The notes under the pieces are model-generated. The model saw only the letters and a program-made list of their open reading frames with translations. It made no database searches and was not told the DNA's origin. A program made the translations under genes and the position numbers. From Ryuthela nishihirai (lineage: Eukaryota; Arthropoda; Arachnida; Araneae; Heptathelidae), in contig JAWZYU010000004.1 of NCBI GenBank assembly GCA_038380435.1, forward strand, positions 20,620,001 through 20,684,000: a DNA stretch of 64,000 nt. Reading direction: 5' to 3'. This document shows, piece after piece, positions 32,392 to 44,829 of this stretch (the stretch's first letter is position 1; the number at the start of each line of letters is the position of its first letter).

Positions 32392-34960
32392 AAGCCCTTG
32401 GCACTTCAGTAGCAGAATACCTAACTTCAGGTGTTTTAAATCAATGACATGAAATACCCAGATTTTTATGTCAATATCGCAATAACCTCAGATATTTCAG
32501 AAGAATATTACTTTCTCCATTAAACTCTTATTTCGGCACACATTTTAAGATTTAATCCTTAATATAAGAGGTTCATCTATTCCCTTGAATCGATGATCTT
32601 TAATATTGATGTTAATATACATTTTGCATTAGTCTTCTTTGCTCATAAAAAACATAGCAAGACAAATAACGAAGTTTTAATATTAAGCAACCGGTGTTTC
32701 GCTGATGAAAGTGCTCCCTGAAGTTTTCCATGTTATTCATCCGAATCCAGGCAGAGCTTTAGCCAATGTGTATACCTTTGGGGTTTCTTCGCGAGGCTAG
32801 CAATTGCTCTTCATCCCGAGAAGTTCCCCGAGGAAGTTGAAGCAAGCTGCTGCTTCATAGCGGGGAACCAAAAAGTCGGCACGGAAGAAAAAGAATTCGA
32901 AATTCTTGTTTCGAACCTCCTTCAGCTGTTTTCTACTTTTTCTCTTTTCAAGCAGTTATTTAATGTTTTCTTACTTAAGAGTGTGTTCTTGAGACTTTGC
33001 TGGCGTCGTTTCAAGACTTCTGCTAAAACGTTCAAGGTTTCAGCCGAAAGCACAAAGGGGATTTGTTTTCTGTTTCTTGTAAGTATGGAAGATTTCAACT
33101 TTGAATTTGTCAACATCAAGATCTGAAAATATCACAGGGGGAAGTTCAATTCTTCCCCCTGTGACACTACTTTCACCTACTTCCTTTCTTACTTTCTGTT
33201 ACACCTACTTTCTACAAGCATTCACTAGTCTATGAAATTAAAATATTCTTCGCAATTTATTTCTATTAAATGATTCACATTTGAACACTCCCATTCGAGA
33301 AATCTTAAATGAAACTATTAAATATAGGAGAGCGAGGATGTTAACTCTGCATTTGAATGCTTGTCTTCGAATCAGGAAAAGTAGCTTACACACCTGAACA
33401 AAATATTTTGATCACAAATTTAATAACTTGTTTTTCTTCGGGAACCTTACTATTCATTTTTATAGATGACGTCAGATAATTAAGATCGACATTAGTATCT
33501 GCACGAAATGAGTTTGGGGCAGTTTCATCTTTCTGATTTGAAGGTTGTTCTTCCAAGTTGATATTTTTAATTGGAATGATAAACGAAAGCAAAAGAGAAG
33601 AAGTTTACAAGAGGTAATTAATATAATGAAATGCCTGAAATCTACAGTTGAAAAACATTAGGAGGCGACAGGTTTTTCCAAATCGCGGCCCGCGGGCTTC
33701 ATGTCATAAAACCTCGGATTGATTTGCCAATTCTTCACCCCCCCATCTCATCACAGCTAATTACAATTTTTTAGATGCAATAGCGTTTGAGTATTCTGAC
33801 AATAAAGTGTACAAAATTTAACCGTCTCCTTTAATTTTGTTAAAGTTTTTGAAAATAAAACTCACGAAATGTTCCGTAACAAAAATTTTAGTTTTTTCTA
33901 TAAGAGCTGATGTAGATTCATGCACTTGAGGGTTAATCATGCCTTATTGAATCTCTTAGATTAATAGCTTGTTTTATTCAGCTTTTAATATCAAAGCTCG
34001 ACCATTTTCACATCCTAGTTACTTTAAAGAGGCCGTTTATGCGAAAACCCTCTAACATGGTCCAGTTATTTCAAAATATGAAGAATCACTGTTCCGTGTG
34101 ATTAAATTTTTTTTCTAAAGTCTAACAGAATGGAGTTATTAAATTTAAACAAAAGTTTATTATCTATTTGATGAAGTAAATAAACTTCTGCTTTCTGAGA
34201 ATTCTGCTTAAATGAGAGTAAACTAACTTCTGCGTTCTCTATCTGTTCTCCGTTCAGAGTAAAAAATGTAGACCATCAGAAAAGATTAATTAAACAAAGT
34301 TTATTGCCGTAACAAACAAGATAATTATAGTACTCTCATTTTATGAACTGATTTATAAATAGTAAAAGAAGATTAAAAAAGACAGAATGATGAATCGTAC
34401 AAATGAAACGAAATCCATCTGAGGGAGACCTGGAAAAGAATTAAAAAAAACGACAAGAATTTCAAAAAACGAAATATTTTACATTACATAAAGATGTACC
34501 ACTGGCGGCTTTGGAAGGCAGTTCAGACGTATGGATGATGGAGGATTAAACGAATCGTAAAAACATTTGTTCTCTCTGTTATACATACTAAAATGCAGAG
34601 CGAATATTTTGTGAAGCACTTTGTCGTCGAAAACTATTCCGTTTGAAAAATAGATGCATTATTCCAACTGTGGGAGGAAAAATGCGGTTCAAAAATGATG
34701 GATGTCAAAATTTATTCTTTTCACGAGAGTTAAAATGAAACATAAAAGTCATTGAAATATGTGATTCTTAAGGGAAATATTTAGTTCAAAGAGAGATATT
34801 ACTTTAGAGATTGAAATTATCAAGAAAAAATATGTAACAAAACAGCGAGTAAATGTTATTGTGTATATAAATTGTGTAAGCTTTGAAAATAGTTGATAAG
34901 GATAAACACAGTTCTAGAAGACATTTTTCCAATCATATGTTAAGCAGTTCTTCCGCCTAA
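32392..34960. other. No gene recognised; small hAT-end fragment at 33669
   Basis: Low coding potential. CAGGTTTTTCCAAATCGCGG, then CCCGCGGGCTTC, at 33,669-33,700 looks like one end of a hAT element, with no partner end seen. A perfect 13-bp hairpin lies at 33132-33164. At 32,960-33,085 an AG-preceded stretch ends in CTTGTAAGTATGG, a good donor-like site, without other exon evidence. Confidence 0.45.
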
Positions 34961-34993
34961 GGAGAACCATACCAGCCCACTTTAAGGAACACG

Positions 34994-35357
34994 CTGTCGG
35001 TAGCGCGCCAGGCTCGTAATCTGCAGTTCCCAGGTTCGAGTTCCAGCTGGGTCAGCGTTGAGATTTATCTCCGCAAAATTCCCCGCCCTGCCCACGGTCA
35101 GTAGGGGACACCGATGGGCTTGGAAAGGCCGCCGTCCGTCGGATGGGACGTTAAGCCGTGACCCCGTGTGCGGGAGTTAAGCCGTGTCCCCCTGTTGCAC
35201 GTTAAAGAACACGCTGGATGGCCTTGATGGGAGGCTACCATCTGTCTCCCAACAGCTGTTCCAGTGGGTCCCCTCCTCCAACATTCTCTGAGCCTTCGGG
35301 GTCCATGTGACCTGGCCATTTAGCCCATGGTGTGCAAAAAAGTGCCGCTCAGAGGTA
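34994..35357 (+). mobile_element. SINE A, nearly complete
   Basis: Head from TCGGTAGCGCGCCAGG through the B box to the tail GCTCAGAGGTAA. A 17-base region in the middle is duplicated or rearranged (AAGCCGTG occurs twice near 35,155-35,185). The flanks AACCATACCAGCCCACT and AACCACACCAGACCACT are similar and may be an aged TSD. Confidence 0.88.
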
Positions 35358-35363
35358 ACCACA

Positions 35364-35398
35364 CCAGACCACTGTGGCAAACAGCTTCTTCGAGGATA
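35364..35398 (+). mobile_element. SINE C tail fragment
   Basis: GACCACTGTGGCAAACAGCT then TCTTCGAGG matches the 3' end of SINE C. It directly follows the SINE A. Confidence 0.5.
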
Positions 35399-35439
35399 CT
35401 TTTTGTCTGTCCATCTGTATGTCCATTTGTCCGTCAATA

Positions 35440-37250
35440 TATATATAACTTTCTTCTGTTTTAAAATCTGAATGAAAAATTCTTGAGATTGTTTAGTTAT
35501 TACTGAAATATTTAGATTCTCAATTTCGAATCTTCCAAGTTTTAATTTTCCACCGATAGAGAGTGGTAAATAGCAGAATCTTAAACGATTATTTTAAACG
35601 ATCGATTTATTCCAAAAATTTGAAATTATGCTTTTAGAGTGTGGTGGTCAAGGGGATTACATTGTCATCAGCAATCGGTTCTCTTGCCCTCGGGGGGAGA
35701 TGGTGAGAGAAAAAACTATTTTGTTTTAAAGGATTAATAAAAAATTCCCTTTGAATTGAATAGATAATAATGAAATATTAACATTTATATTTTTTTCTGA
35801 ATCATCCATCAGTTCGAATTTTTATCTCATTTTCTTTGAATATTCGTTTCGTTTTGTCGTCTGTTTGTACAGTCGCTCAAAAAAGTATCCGAACACTATG
35901 GTTGATTACAGAATTTAGAAAAAATATCTGGCAACGATTATTTTAGAACGATTATTTTAGAAGATTCGTGTCACGTGACACGAAGGTTGCCAGATCACTA
36001 ATTTCTAAAAAAATCGTTGCCAGATATTTTTTCTGAATTCTGTGATCAACCATAATGTTCGGATACTTTTTTGAGCGACTGTACGTCTGCCCGTTCTGCA
36101 GACATCGATTTTTTTTTTCTTTATAGAGATAAATTAAAACATTTTTTGTGGTGGATAGGTATTGATGAAATATTATGATATACAGTTTCCGAATCTCTCT
36201 AAAGCTATTAATTACGCCTCTAGCGGTGGAAAATTTTGAAATTTCAAAAATTTCAATCGAATATTGCAAACGATGTATTTCTGCTAGATATTTGAAATTT
36301 TGGCGTTGGAATGCGAAGGTCAAGAAATTTCTACTGTCAACAATGAGTTGGCGTTTTAGATCCAGGGGGGTGGAAAACACAATTTTTTAGTTTTAGCAGA
36401 TAATTGTTTGTTTTTAGAGATAAATGAAAAATTCTTTTTCCGGTTAGATAGGAATTGCTAAAATATTATGATTCGCACTTTCAGAATCTTTCGAACACTA
36501 ATTGCCACTGTAGTGGTGAAAAGCGTTAAAAATTTCAAACGAATATTACAACGATATATTAATGACAGAAATTTGAAATTTTGGTAGTTGAATGTAAACG
36601 TCATGAAATTTTCATTGGAAACAATGAACGTGATAATTAGAAAACTCTATATTAGAAAACTCTATTTTAGTTGGATTGGTACTAATGAAATATAATTCGC
36701 ATTTTCCAAATACTTAGTCGTTTTAATATATACTTATAATCTGTATACATCACTGAAATAACGAAGCGGCAGATATATTATCAACTTTACAAATAATATG
36801 TACAGAATGAAAATTTGAAAAATAGTGGTAAATTTTAAGAGATATTTCACTGAGAGCAATAATACACCTACTTTTCTGAGAGAGGTGTGGGAAATGTAAC
36901 TTTTTAAATTTAAGAATTAAAAGACTAATACTTTTATGTTTGAAAATTAGTAATAAAATACTATTTGCATTTTCCCCATCATCCGTTAGCTGAAATTAAA
37001 ACTTTTAAGGAGTAAAAAAGTAGGTAAAGGAAAAACTTCATTCTCTTTGAAAACGAGAAAACGAGAATCCCATTTGCCCCAGAGGCGATATGCGTTCTTC
37101 TAGTCACAGTTAGAGAGTGCTAAAATCGAAAAATAACAAACTTCACTCTCTTTGAAAACGAGTATTTCATATTCGCAGGATCGATATGTTATTCTTCTTT
37201 TAGTATTTCATTATTAGAGATAAATAAGTTCGGGATCGGTATCGAAAGAG
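35440..37250. repeat. Diverged tandem array, unit about 250-300 bp
   Basis: Several units share the order AGAGATAAAT, GAAAAATTC, a GATAGG..TGATGAAATATTATGAT block, TTTCCGAATCT, GTGGTGAAAA, TTTCAAACGAATATT, AGAAATTTGAAATTTTG and TGAAATTTTC. They start near 36,120, 36,415, 36,660 and 36,930, with older units either side. Identity is low, so the array is old. A fold-back MITE interrupts it at 35870. Confidence 0.6.
35870..36081. mobile_element. Simple Tc1-type fold-back MITE (212 bp)
   Basis: Nearly the whole element is one palindrome centred on GTGTCACGTGACAC. It starts CAGTCGCTCAAAAAAGTATC and ends with the complement. The flanking dinucleotide is TA on both sides (35868-35869 and 36082-36083). 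Near 35,940 one arm carries a small rearrangement (ACGATTATTTTAGA twice). TA target duplication indicates Tc1/mariner mobilisation. Confidence 0.92.
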
Positions 37251-40200
37251 TACACATGATTTCAGGGCTCTGTCAATATACTACAGCAATGAGTGTTTTC
37301 ATATTCCTCTTTGTTACAGTTTAATTTATTGAGTTTTAAATATTTAACAAATATTTGATTTTAAATTCAGTTGATTGATCCAGGTGTATGAAACATCCCC
37401 CAATTTGTTTTATTTTTGTTTAGCGAGTGTTTCCTGGTGTTTTGAACCTTATGTACCATTTTCACTGTATCTTCTTGAATATCACTGTCTACTTCTTGAA
37501 TTCGTAATATAGTAAGCTGACTTATGTGTTAAAGATTTATGAAATACCTAAACTGATAGCATTTCTCTTTTTATTTGACTGTTATTTCAATGCTTTATGG
37601 CATCTCGACAAAGAGGTTGCTCTGCCATCTTCTGAAAATATAAAAATTTTAGATCAATGGCCTTTTCCATTCGATTATATTTTCAAAGCATGTTGCAATC
37701 ATTTAAAAGGCTCTATTAATTAAATTAATGTAGCTGTTAGGAAATTGGAAGTTTGTATTTATTAATCTAGCCTCCGTAGGCCACGAATCAACATAACCAA
37801 CACTTGATTTTTCCTCCATATTAAATGAATCGTTTTTGAGAACACGTTTTGGAGAACACTTCCTCATGTTAACGCCGTTAGCCAGCATTCACTTTAATGT
37901 TGACACATGCGTACTACAGCTGTATACGAGGCATGATTTTGCACAAATCCTGTTAAATGGTCATAGCCATTTTTCTGTCACATAATGCGTCTTATAATAA
38001 TCTGAATTAATCACCAACACACGCTAATAGGAGTGATAAGTGAGACGAAGTGAGAAGTTTGTTTTTCTCTTCCTATCAACTCTTCAGAGGGGAGAAAATA
38101 TGCTTCACATCTCTTGTGAAAACATCACATCTCCTCTTAAACAAATGAGATAAAAATAAATAATCAATAATTTTTTAATTGTGTAAAAATACCTATTATT
38201 GTAGAAACCTATTTTTTTCTAATTATTCCATAGGGTTTACTTGCTCATGTGCTTCTTAGAACGATCCGCCACTGCTGTAAATATGTAAAATGGACAGTTT
38301 TAACATTCAAGATTAATTAAAACAGGATAGCGTTTATATTCATGATTGAAGTGAATAAATTTGCTGTCACTTATTAGTGAGTTTTCGACATTAAGAATAA
38401 CCCAGTTTTAGTGATCATTTATAGTGATTCACCTCCAAGAGACCGTAATATCTTTGATTTAAGAATACACGAATTTGCATTAGAAAAAGAAATAGTATCC
38501 TTCCATTAACAGCCAAAACTGCAATTACAGCAAATAATCATCAGTAATATGAAGAAAAGTATCAGGCACAAGATAGTAAGTAAACTGAATAACAGAAACC
38601 GATAGAATCTGTATAGTTGAATTTCTGAAAACACTCATTTTAGTAAACGGATTGATATTACTAATGTTATTAACATTTTAATTAAATTTTTTGGTAGTCT
38701 CAAAATGCAATTCTTAAATTCTTAAACGATATTATCAAAAATCGAGTCTTAGAGATTTGAATCATGAATTTTTGGTTAATTAGCTTTCCAACACATACAT
38801 GAATCAAACAATAATTGCAAAAGCCAAAAACATTTTAACTTCTGACAATTTATCCTGATTGCATTCTTTGCGACAGGGACTTACAATGCATCGTGTTCCA
38901 GAGTATCTGTCATCTTTCATTTCTGTTTCATACATTGGATTACCTTTATTTCCTCTGTTATTGAAGCCAATATCAAAATTAAATTTCTTCTAGTTGTTTC
39001 TTTCACAATCGATACTATTATTGTTAATATACCAAATGTTCCTCCGCATAAGCAAGACAAATATCTCCGTCATCGAACAACAGTATCGATTTCATTGCTC
39101 TGTTTTTCCACTGCCCTCTTTCCCCATCTGTTTCCCTTCAGAATTCACCGAAGGATGCTTCGTCCAGACATAAATCACTTCCCAGAATAACTGTCTTCAC
39201 TCGAATAAACAAGGAAGTCTGTTGCTCAGCAATGCTATAATATCGGTTTTCTGTAAAACAAAGCCACGAGTTATTAATTTGCCTCACAGAACTACTTCAA
39301 AGCGAAAAGAAAATCCTTTGGCTGGCTCCATACATCATCCGTGATTAATGACTCTCTGACAGCAGATGATCAGGATTTTGCCTTATCGTTCCCGCCGTTC
39401 ATTCTTCGTCGATAATTCTTTGGCCACAGAAAAAAACAAAAGCCATCGAACTGTATTTTGCAATTGAAACAGCTTCATCTACTCGTTCTTTGAACATGGA
39501 GATGCTTGCTTTGCACCTAATCTCGACCCCTACAAGTAGCTCTTTTGTGTCTTTCACAAAGTGTTTGTGGCAAGATAGAAAAACTTCCTGAAGTATTGAA
39601 CCTCTATTTGGCTCTTTGGTGCAGACACGAGATCAATGCTAATGTCGGGCAACAAGCGATGCTGCCTAAGTGCTTTCTGTTGAATTGCTTCATGTTTCCG
39701 CTAATTGGGCAGCAGCACTTCATTGGACGTCAATCCATTTAGTCTTTTCCTACAAAACAAAAAACTGTACTTCAATGTTCCGTGTATTTGAAAGCGATGC
39801 CGACGACGACATGCTTTTCGGTTTCCTTTCAGCGGATCTCTTGACATAAGGTGAGGAACTAAAAACTCAGCCTGCCAGCTGACGCGTACACAAAAGAAGA
39901 CTTTGAAGAAACGAAAAGGAGAGCTCTGCTAAGTGAAGCATTTCTTTTTATCGGTGCGACGACTAACACTGGAGACAAAAATAATAGAAAAAAAGCAATT
40001 AAACGAAATCGTTTGCTAAGTTCTTGAAAGGGTTTCGAAGATAGAATTGAGATCTGAAAGATTTTTTTATCAAGATCACCCTGAAGGAGTTTTAAGACAC
40101 AAAAAGACAGTTTTCTTCCATATTGTGCAATTGCTTTAAATTAGCTCTTTTCGGCATATAGAGTTCATAATTGAATCTACACTTATCCATTGCAAAAATT

Positions 40201-41627
40201 TAGGCGGACTATTCAGATGTTTTCGTAGAATTATTTCAATGGTTTTAAAATTTCGTTCTCTTCCTGATTAATATTTCTGCTACAAAAACAGTTTTATAAT
40301 AATTCTTTCTAGGTTACAAAAAAGAAACACAATTCACAAAAATAACTTCTGTCTTATATATAATGCTACAAACGTTAGATTTTTTTCCTTAACATATATA
40401 TGCTCTCTATCCCAAATCAAAGACTTCATTTCCCAAAGACTTCCCCTCCTCCCTCTCTTGTTAACAAATTATGTATGCATAGTAACAATTACTGCAGTGA
40501 AGCTATGTACTAAGTTGAAAATATTCCTGCAACACACAAAACATTTCAAATTTTGGTCTACTCTTCCTTAGGATTAATCCACGGCACTAGGTTTGTTACT
40601 GCTAAACTGATAAATTCAGATTGTGATCATTTTAAACCTCTACAGCTTATAAAATATCCAGGGCAAAGTTATCTTTATTTTTTACTTTACTACATGGGAA
40701 AAGTGAGGGAAAACTTTAAAATATATTTCGAAAATCTAACTCTAAAAAACATCATTTTCAAACACTTTTAAATCATGTCTTTCGCCGATTTGACCTATGA
40801 CTTGCAGAGGTAGGAGATTTATTTTATCTCGACTTCGGAATTCGATCCTTTCTCCAAATTCCGAAAGGACATGCTAAGTTTATGTAAATTAGCCATTTCA
40901 TTTATTCAGAACGTTGCTTCCATATTCTGCAATTACATTACATTAACTGTTTTCGGTATGGAGAGTTCATATATGTATCTATACTTATTCATTTCAGAAC
41001 TTTACGCTGACGATTCAGGTGTTTTCGTAGAATCATTTCAGTGATTTTAAATTTTTTTGTCCTTCCGATTAATATTTCTGTTGCAGAAACAGTTTTATAA
41101 CAGTTTGGTAAGCGTTATAGAGAAGTTTCTATGGCGAATGTTTAAATAGTTTGGTTGAAGAATTCGGGAAAAAATTTTCACAGACAGTTGAAAAACTGCA
41201 GAAATTAATATTTGTTTCAGGACAGAGATTATATTTATCAATATCCATATTACTGACATAGTTAAATATAATAAATATAAGAACTGAATATGCAAACACT
41301 GGTTTCAAGGTAAAATTTAATATCAAAGTTTATTTTCTTAGAAATGCAATAAATATGACTAGCATTTGAGGAGAACGAATGGGAAGAAAACCTTTAAAAC
41401 CTCATACAAAGATTAAAGTAAGAATTCAGTAAGCAGATTGATCCAAATATCTTCCTGAGTCACATTAATTGACTAAGAGAAGTTTTACTCCGTCCTATCA
41501 TGTTTTAAATTCATTCATAATGAATAAATATACAAAACTATTATATTTAAATACTTAATAAATATCTAATAAAATTACAATTAACATGTCATTGTAAAAT
41601 TTATTTATACTTGTTGATAATCTCTCG
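37251..41627. other. Long stretch without recognisable genes
   Basis: About 4.4 kb with no identified protein or repeat family. Two segments, 40117-40310 and 40917-41100, are diverged direct copies. GATCCGCCACTG near 38,263-38,274 could be one end of a hAT element. The part from about 39,100 to 39,950 is less AT-rich, but its frames are short and unrecognised. Confidence 0.5.
40117..41100 (+). repeat. Diverged direct repeat, about 190 bp, two copies
   Basis: 40117-40310 and 40917-41100 share TTCCATATT.TGCAATT, TTTTCGG.AT..AGAGTTCAT, TTTTCGTAGAAT.ATTTCA and GATTAATATTTCTG in the same order. They are separated by about 600 bp. Confidence 0.75.
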
Positions 41628-41849
41628 CCTCATTGCAGTGCCCGAACTAGGCGAGGGCCAGCCGGGCAATGCCTCTGCGCCCGAAACCCACAGGGGCCCG
41701 GTAAGCGGCCCTGATTGGGATTGATGAAGATTTTTCTTAACTGAAATTATTAGTTGAATATAAGTCAAACTAGATGGTAAGTTGTTAAAGACAAGAAAAT
41801 TAGAAAATCCTAGTTCTTGGTCTCCGGGCCCCTTTGCTATGTTTTCTAG

Positions 41850-42376
41850 GTTGGGTTGGGTTGTTTTACCTCTGAGCGGCACTTTTTTGCACACCATGGG
41901 CTAAATGGCCAGGTCACATGGACCCCGAAGGCTCAGAGAAGGTTGGGGGTGGGGACCCACTGGAACAGCTGTTGGGAGACAGATGGTAGCCTCCCGTCAA
42001 GGCCATCCAGCGTGTTCTTTAACGTTGGGTTGTTTTACCTCTGAGCGGCACTTTTTTGCACACACTGGGCTAAATGGCCAGGTCACATGGACCCCGAAGG
42101 CTCAGAGAAGGTTGGGGGAGGGGACCCACTGGAACAGCTGTTGGGAGACAGATGGTAGCCTCCCGTCAAGGCCATTCTTTAACGTGCACAGGGTATGGCT
42201 CTCCCGCACACGGGGCCACGGCTTAACGTCCCATCCTACGGACGGCGGCCTTTCGAAGCCCATCGTTGTCCCCTACTGACCGTGAGCAGGGCGGGGAATT
42301 TTGCGGAGATAAATCTCAACGCTGACCCAGCTGGGACTCGAACCTGGGAAGTACAGATTACGAGCCTGGCGCGCTA
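41850..42376 (-). mobile_element. Dimeric SINE A, single insertion
   Basis: Two SINE A units in the same minus orientation: 41850-42023 (3' half only) and 42024-42376 (nearly full, head truncated at GCGCGC). The whole is flanked by one perfect 11-bp TSD, ATGTTTTCTAG (41839-41849 and 42377-42387), with none between units. This implies one retrotransposition of a chimeric or dimeric RNA. Confidence 0.9.
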
Positions 42377-42449
42377 ATGTTTTCTAGAGGCACCATTTTT
42401 TTTTCTTTATTTATTGACACAACATAGATATCTGAAACAGAATTGTAAT

Positions 42450-42960
42450 AAATTTAATTTTTCGTTAAGCGAAAATTTCATCCACTCCGAACGAAAATTT
42501 TCATTAATTAGAATTGAAGAATCCTTTTTAGGATTTCGGGCCAATTATTGCACAATCATCCTCTTGCTTAGAGAAACTGATAGTTGACTTTATTGAAGAG
42601 AAGGGCATGATATGAAGAAATGCGTGGATATGGATACAATGGTGTTGCAGACATCAAAGGATGCTATTAGGGAGTACAAGCCAGGATTTCCAAGAAAGAT
42701 CCTTTAATTGACTATGTCGATCCATTGTGCTGCCTATGATTTAAACCTCGTCCTTAATGGCTATGTTACGAACGTTTCAAAATTCAAAAATGTTGAACGA
42801 AATAATTGAAAAACCTTAAGTATGTAAGTATGTTTGGGTCATCCTATAAAAGGAGGAGCAATATTAGAAGAACTAGGTTCAGTTTCTGATGTACTCAAAA
42901 ACATAACATAGAAAACAGTTCCTCGACTCGATGATCATCTAGATATGATTGTTTGGTTTT
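42450..42960 (+). pseudogene. hAT transposase fragment (ZMYM1-like), central part
   Basis: With frameshifts, plus-strand translation gives ESFLGF, DFIEEKGM, then MKKCVD/GYGYNGVADIKGCY, GVQARISKKDPLIDYV and a decayed HCAAHDLNLVLN (IHCAAYDLNLVLNGYVTN in another frame). This order is characteristic of the ZMYM1/DUF4371 type of hAT transposase core. Nonsense and frameshift changes make it non-functional. It lies inside the 41636-47120 element and presumably encoded its transposase. Confidence 0.8.
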
Positions 42961-43276
42961 TGTTCGTTATCGATAGGCAGATAGTTTAAAATGCATGACA
43001 AAAAATTTCTTCTGATAAACACGAAGAACGGATAAAAGCACTGGCATCGAAAAATAAATTTAAATTTTTTTATTTTTAATAATGATTGTTTCTTAAACAA
43101 ACATTTTGGAAATTACGAAAACTATTTTAAAATGTTTACAGTGTAGAAATCTGTTACATAAAGCCGTCAAATTACTTCGGAATTCAATCGAATATCTAAT
43201 GCGTGTAAGAAACTTTAGCAACTGAAATAGCGATAAAATAGTGAATCTGAACAGAATAAATAAATAATAAATAAAT

Positions 43277-43420
43277 ACCCCCTCAAGCAGCTGCTTGCCA
43301 CAGAGGTCTGACAGGAACCTGTCAGTTTGCATGCCATAGTAGAAGGTCTGAGAGGATGGCAGGACCTCTGCAGAAAAACGACACATACATCCATGCCTTA
43401 CCCGGGGCTCGAACCCGGGA
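43277..43420 (-). mobile_element. SINE C, head truncated
   Basis: CCCCTCAAGCAGCTGCTTGC, the CTGACAGG..CCTGTCAG hairpin, CATCCATGCCTTACCC and the complement of the B box GGCTCGAACCC are present. The A-box part is missing. Confidence 0.88.
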
Positions 43421-43424
43421 CTAG

Positions 43425-43645
43425 AATGAAAACTGGAAAAGAAGAAAAAAAAAATTTTGATAAACTATTCAAAGATGGCAGATTCACCACCTGTGAAAAA
43501 TATTTTAGAGTCATAGTCTATGCAGACGCATCTTTAGATTACATAATCAGTCAGTTAAGAAAACGATTTCGAGGCTTCCACAATGCGTCCGATTACTTTA
43601 GCATCCTGTACTCAGAGAACCTGTTTTCTGCTAAAGACAAGTAAA
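43425..43645 (+). pseudogene. hAT transposase fragment, C-terminal part
   Basis: Open plus-strand translation contains CEKYFRVIVYADASLDYIIS, QLRKRFRGFHNASDYFSIL and YSENLFSAKDK. ZMYM1-like hAT transposases have a similar block (a YFRV..F...LD.II..L..RF pattern) after the catalytic core. It follows a SINE C that separated it from the 42450-42960 part. The final catalytic Glu region was not found and may lie in decayed DNA or beyond the jockey insertion. Confidence 0.65.
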
Positions 43646-43856
43646 TGTAGAGGAAAGAGAATAGGCTAGCAAATAAGTGCAAATAGTACATTTCTTCGGA
43701 GTTTCCGGAACAATTAGATTCTTTCCACACTTGTTTCAAAACAAAAACAAATTAAAAAGATCATAACAATTAAGAAAATGCGGTCTCTATAATGTAGGAT
43801 AACATCGCATTATCGTCGAATTTTCCCAATTTTATTAACTGCCGAATATCTCTTCA

Positions 43857-44034
43857 CAGGACAGAGAAGAATCCTAGAAGCTACTCCTAGCTTTTACAGG
43901 CCTTTTCATACAAGGACATGCCCTACTACGACCGAAGTCACTGCTGACCACTGCCTTAGTTAGAGCTAACACAACACACAAAGTTTGCCCTGCTGGAACA
44001 GTCGCTAGCTGCCTAACCACTATGCTAGTTAAGG
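43857..44034 (-). mobile_element. SINE B
   Basis: Minus-oriented: CAGGACAGAGAAGAATCCTA, CCTACTACGACCGAAGTCAC, CAGTCGCTAGCTGCCTAACC. Very similar to 30261-30427 but with a CTGACCACTGCCTTAGTTAG segment missing there. Confidence 0.82.
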
Positions 44035-44425
44035 CTTTTCCGGATGAATTGGGTGAGTGATTCTACAGTTACTTAGTGAACTAAATGCGAAATAATTAAA
44101 TACCCGTTGACAAGAAATTCAGGAAAAGAGAAGACTCATTTTTAATGGAGAACAGCATTTTCTCCGATGGAATAAGTAGTACTTATTCTTCTTTTATACA
44201 TTTAAAGAGTGAAAAATATCATTGTTCATTTTTCACATTGTTTATATGATTATGTTTCTTATTGTATGAAAGTATTTCCGATTTTTAGGGTCATACAGAT
44301 GAAGCTGATAGAAAAATAACATAAGTGTTATTGACATTCAGTTATCCCCATAAGAAACAGACCATTAAATCTCCACCATTAAATCCTTGAAATCATATTT
44401 CATGCATGGTACCTAATTTCTAATT

Positions 44426-44642
44426 TGACCGTCCCAGTGGCCTAGTGGTTAGTGTGCTTGGCTACTGATCAAAGGACCGGATTCGAGCCCTGGATGAAAT
44501 ATGAATGTTTCTGTGTTGTCTTTCTGCTAGGTCTCACCTCCCCCATAGTCTCCTTTACGGCGCATTATAATGACAGAGACTTCTGTGGACTCAGACCTCT
44601 GTGGCAAAGAGCTGCTTCAGGGATAATTAATTCTTATTTTTT
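44426..44642 (+). mobile_element. SINE C with 12-bp TSD
   Basis: Head GTCCCAGTGGCCTAGTGGTT, B box GGATTCGAGCCCTGG, end GCAAAGAGCTGCTTCAGGG and a T-rich tail. Perfect TSD TAATTTCTAATT at 44414-44425 and 44643-44654. Confidence 0.9.
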
Positions 44643-44829
44643 TAATTTCTAATTCCGATCACATTCTCAGTATAATAATTTACTTAACGTTCAGTTTTCA
44701 AAAACCGCATCTATGTTTAAATGATTTTGCCACATAATAAACTTATGCTTGTAGTTAAATAAGTACAAAAGGAAATTTCGTCGGAGTTTCGGGGACAATT
44801 AGTTTCTTTCGTCGTAGATCGTATAATCA

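Noticed and set aside
32959..33085. Possible exon between TTACTTAAG and GTAAGTATGG
   Set aside because: Splice-like signals only; the translation is unrecognised and no adjoining exon was found.
33132..33164. Rho-independent terminator
   Set aside because: Eukaryotic context without an upstream gene; a perfect hairpin alone is not evidence.
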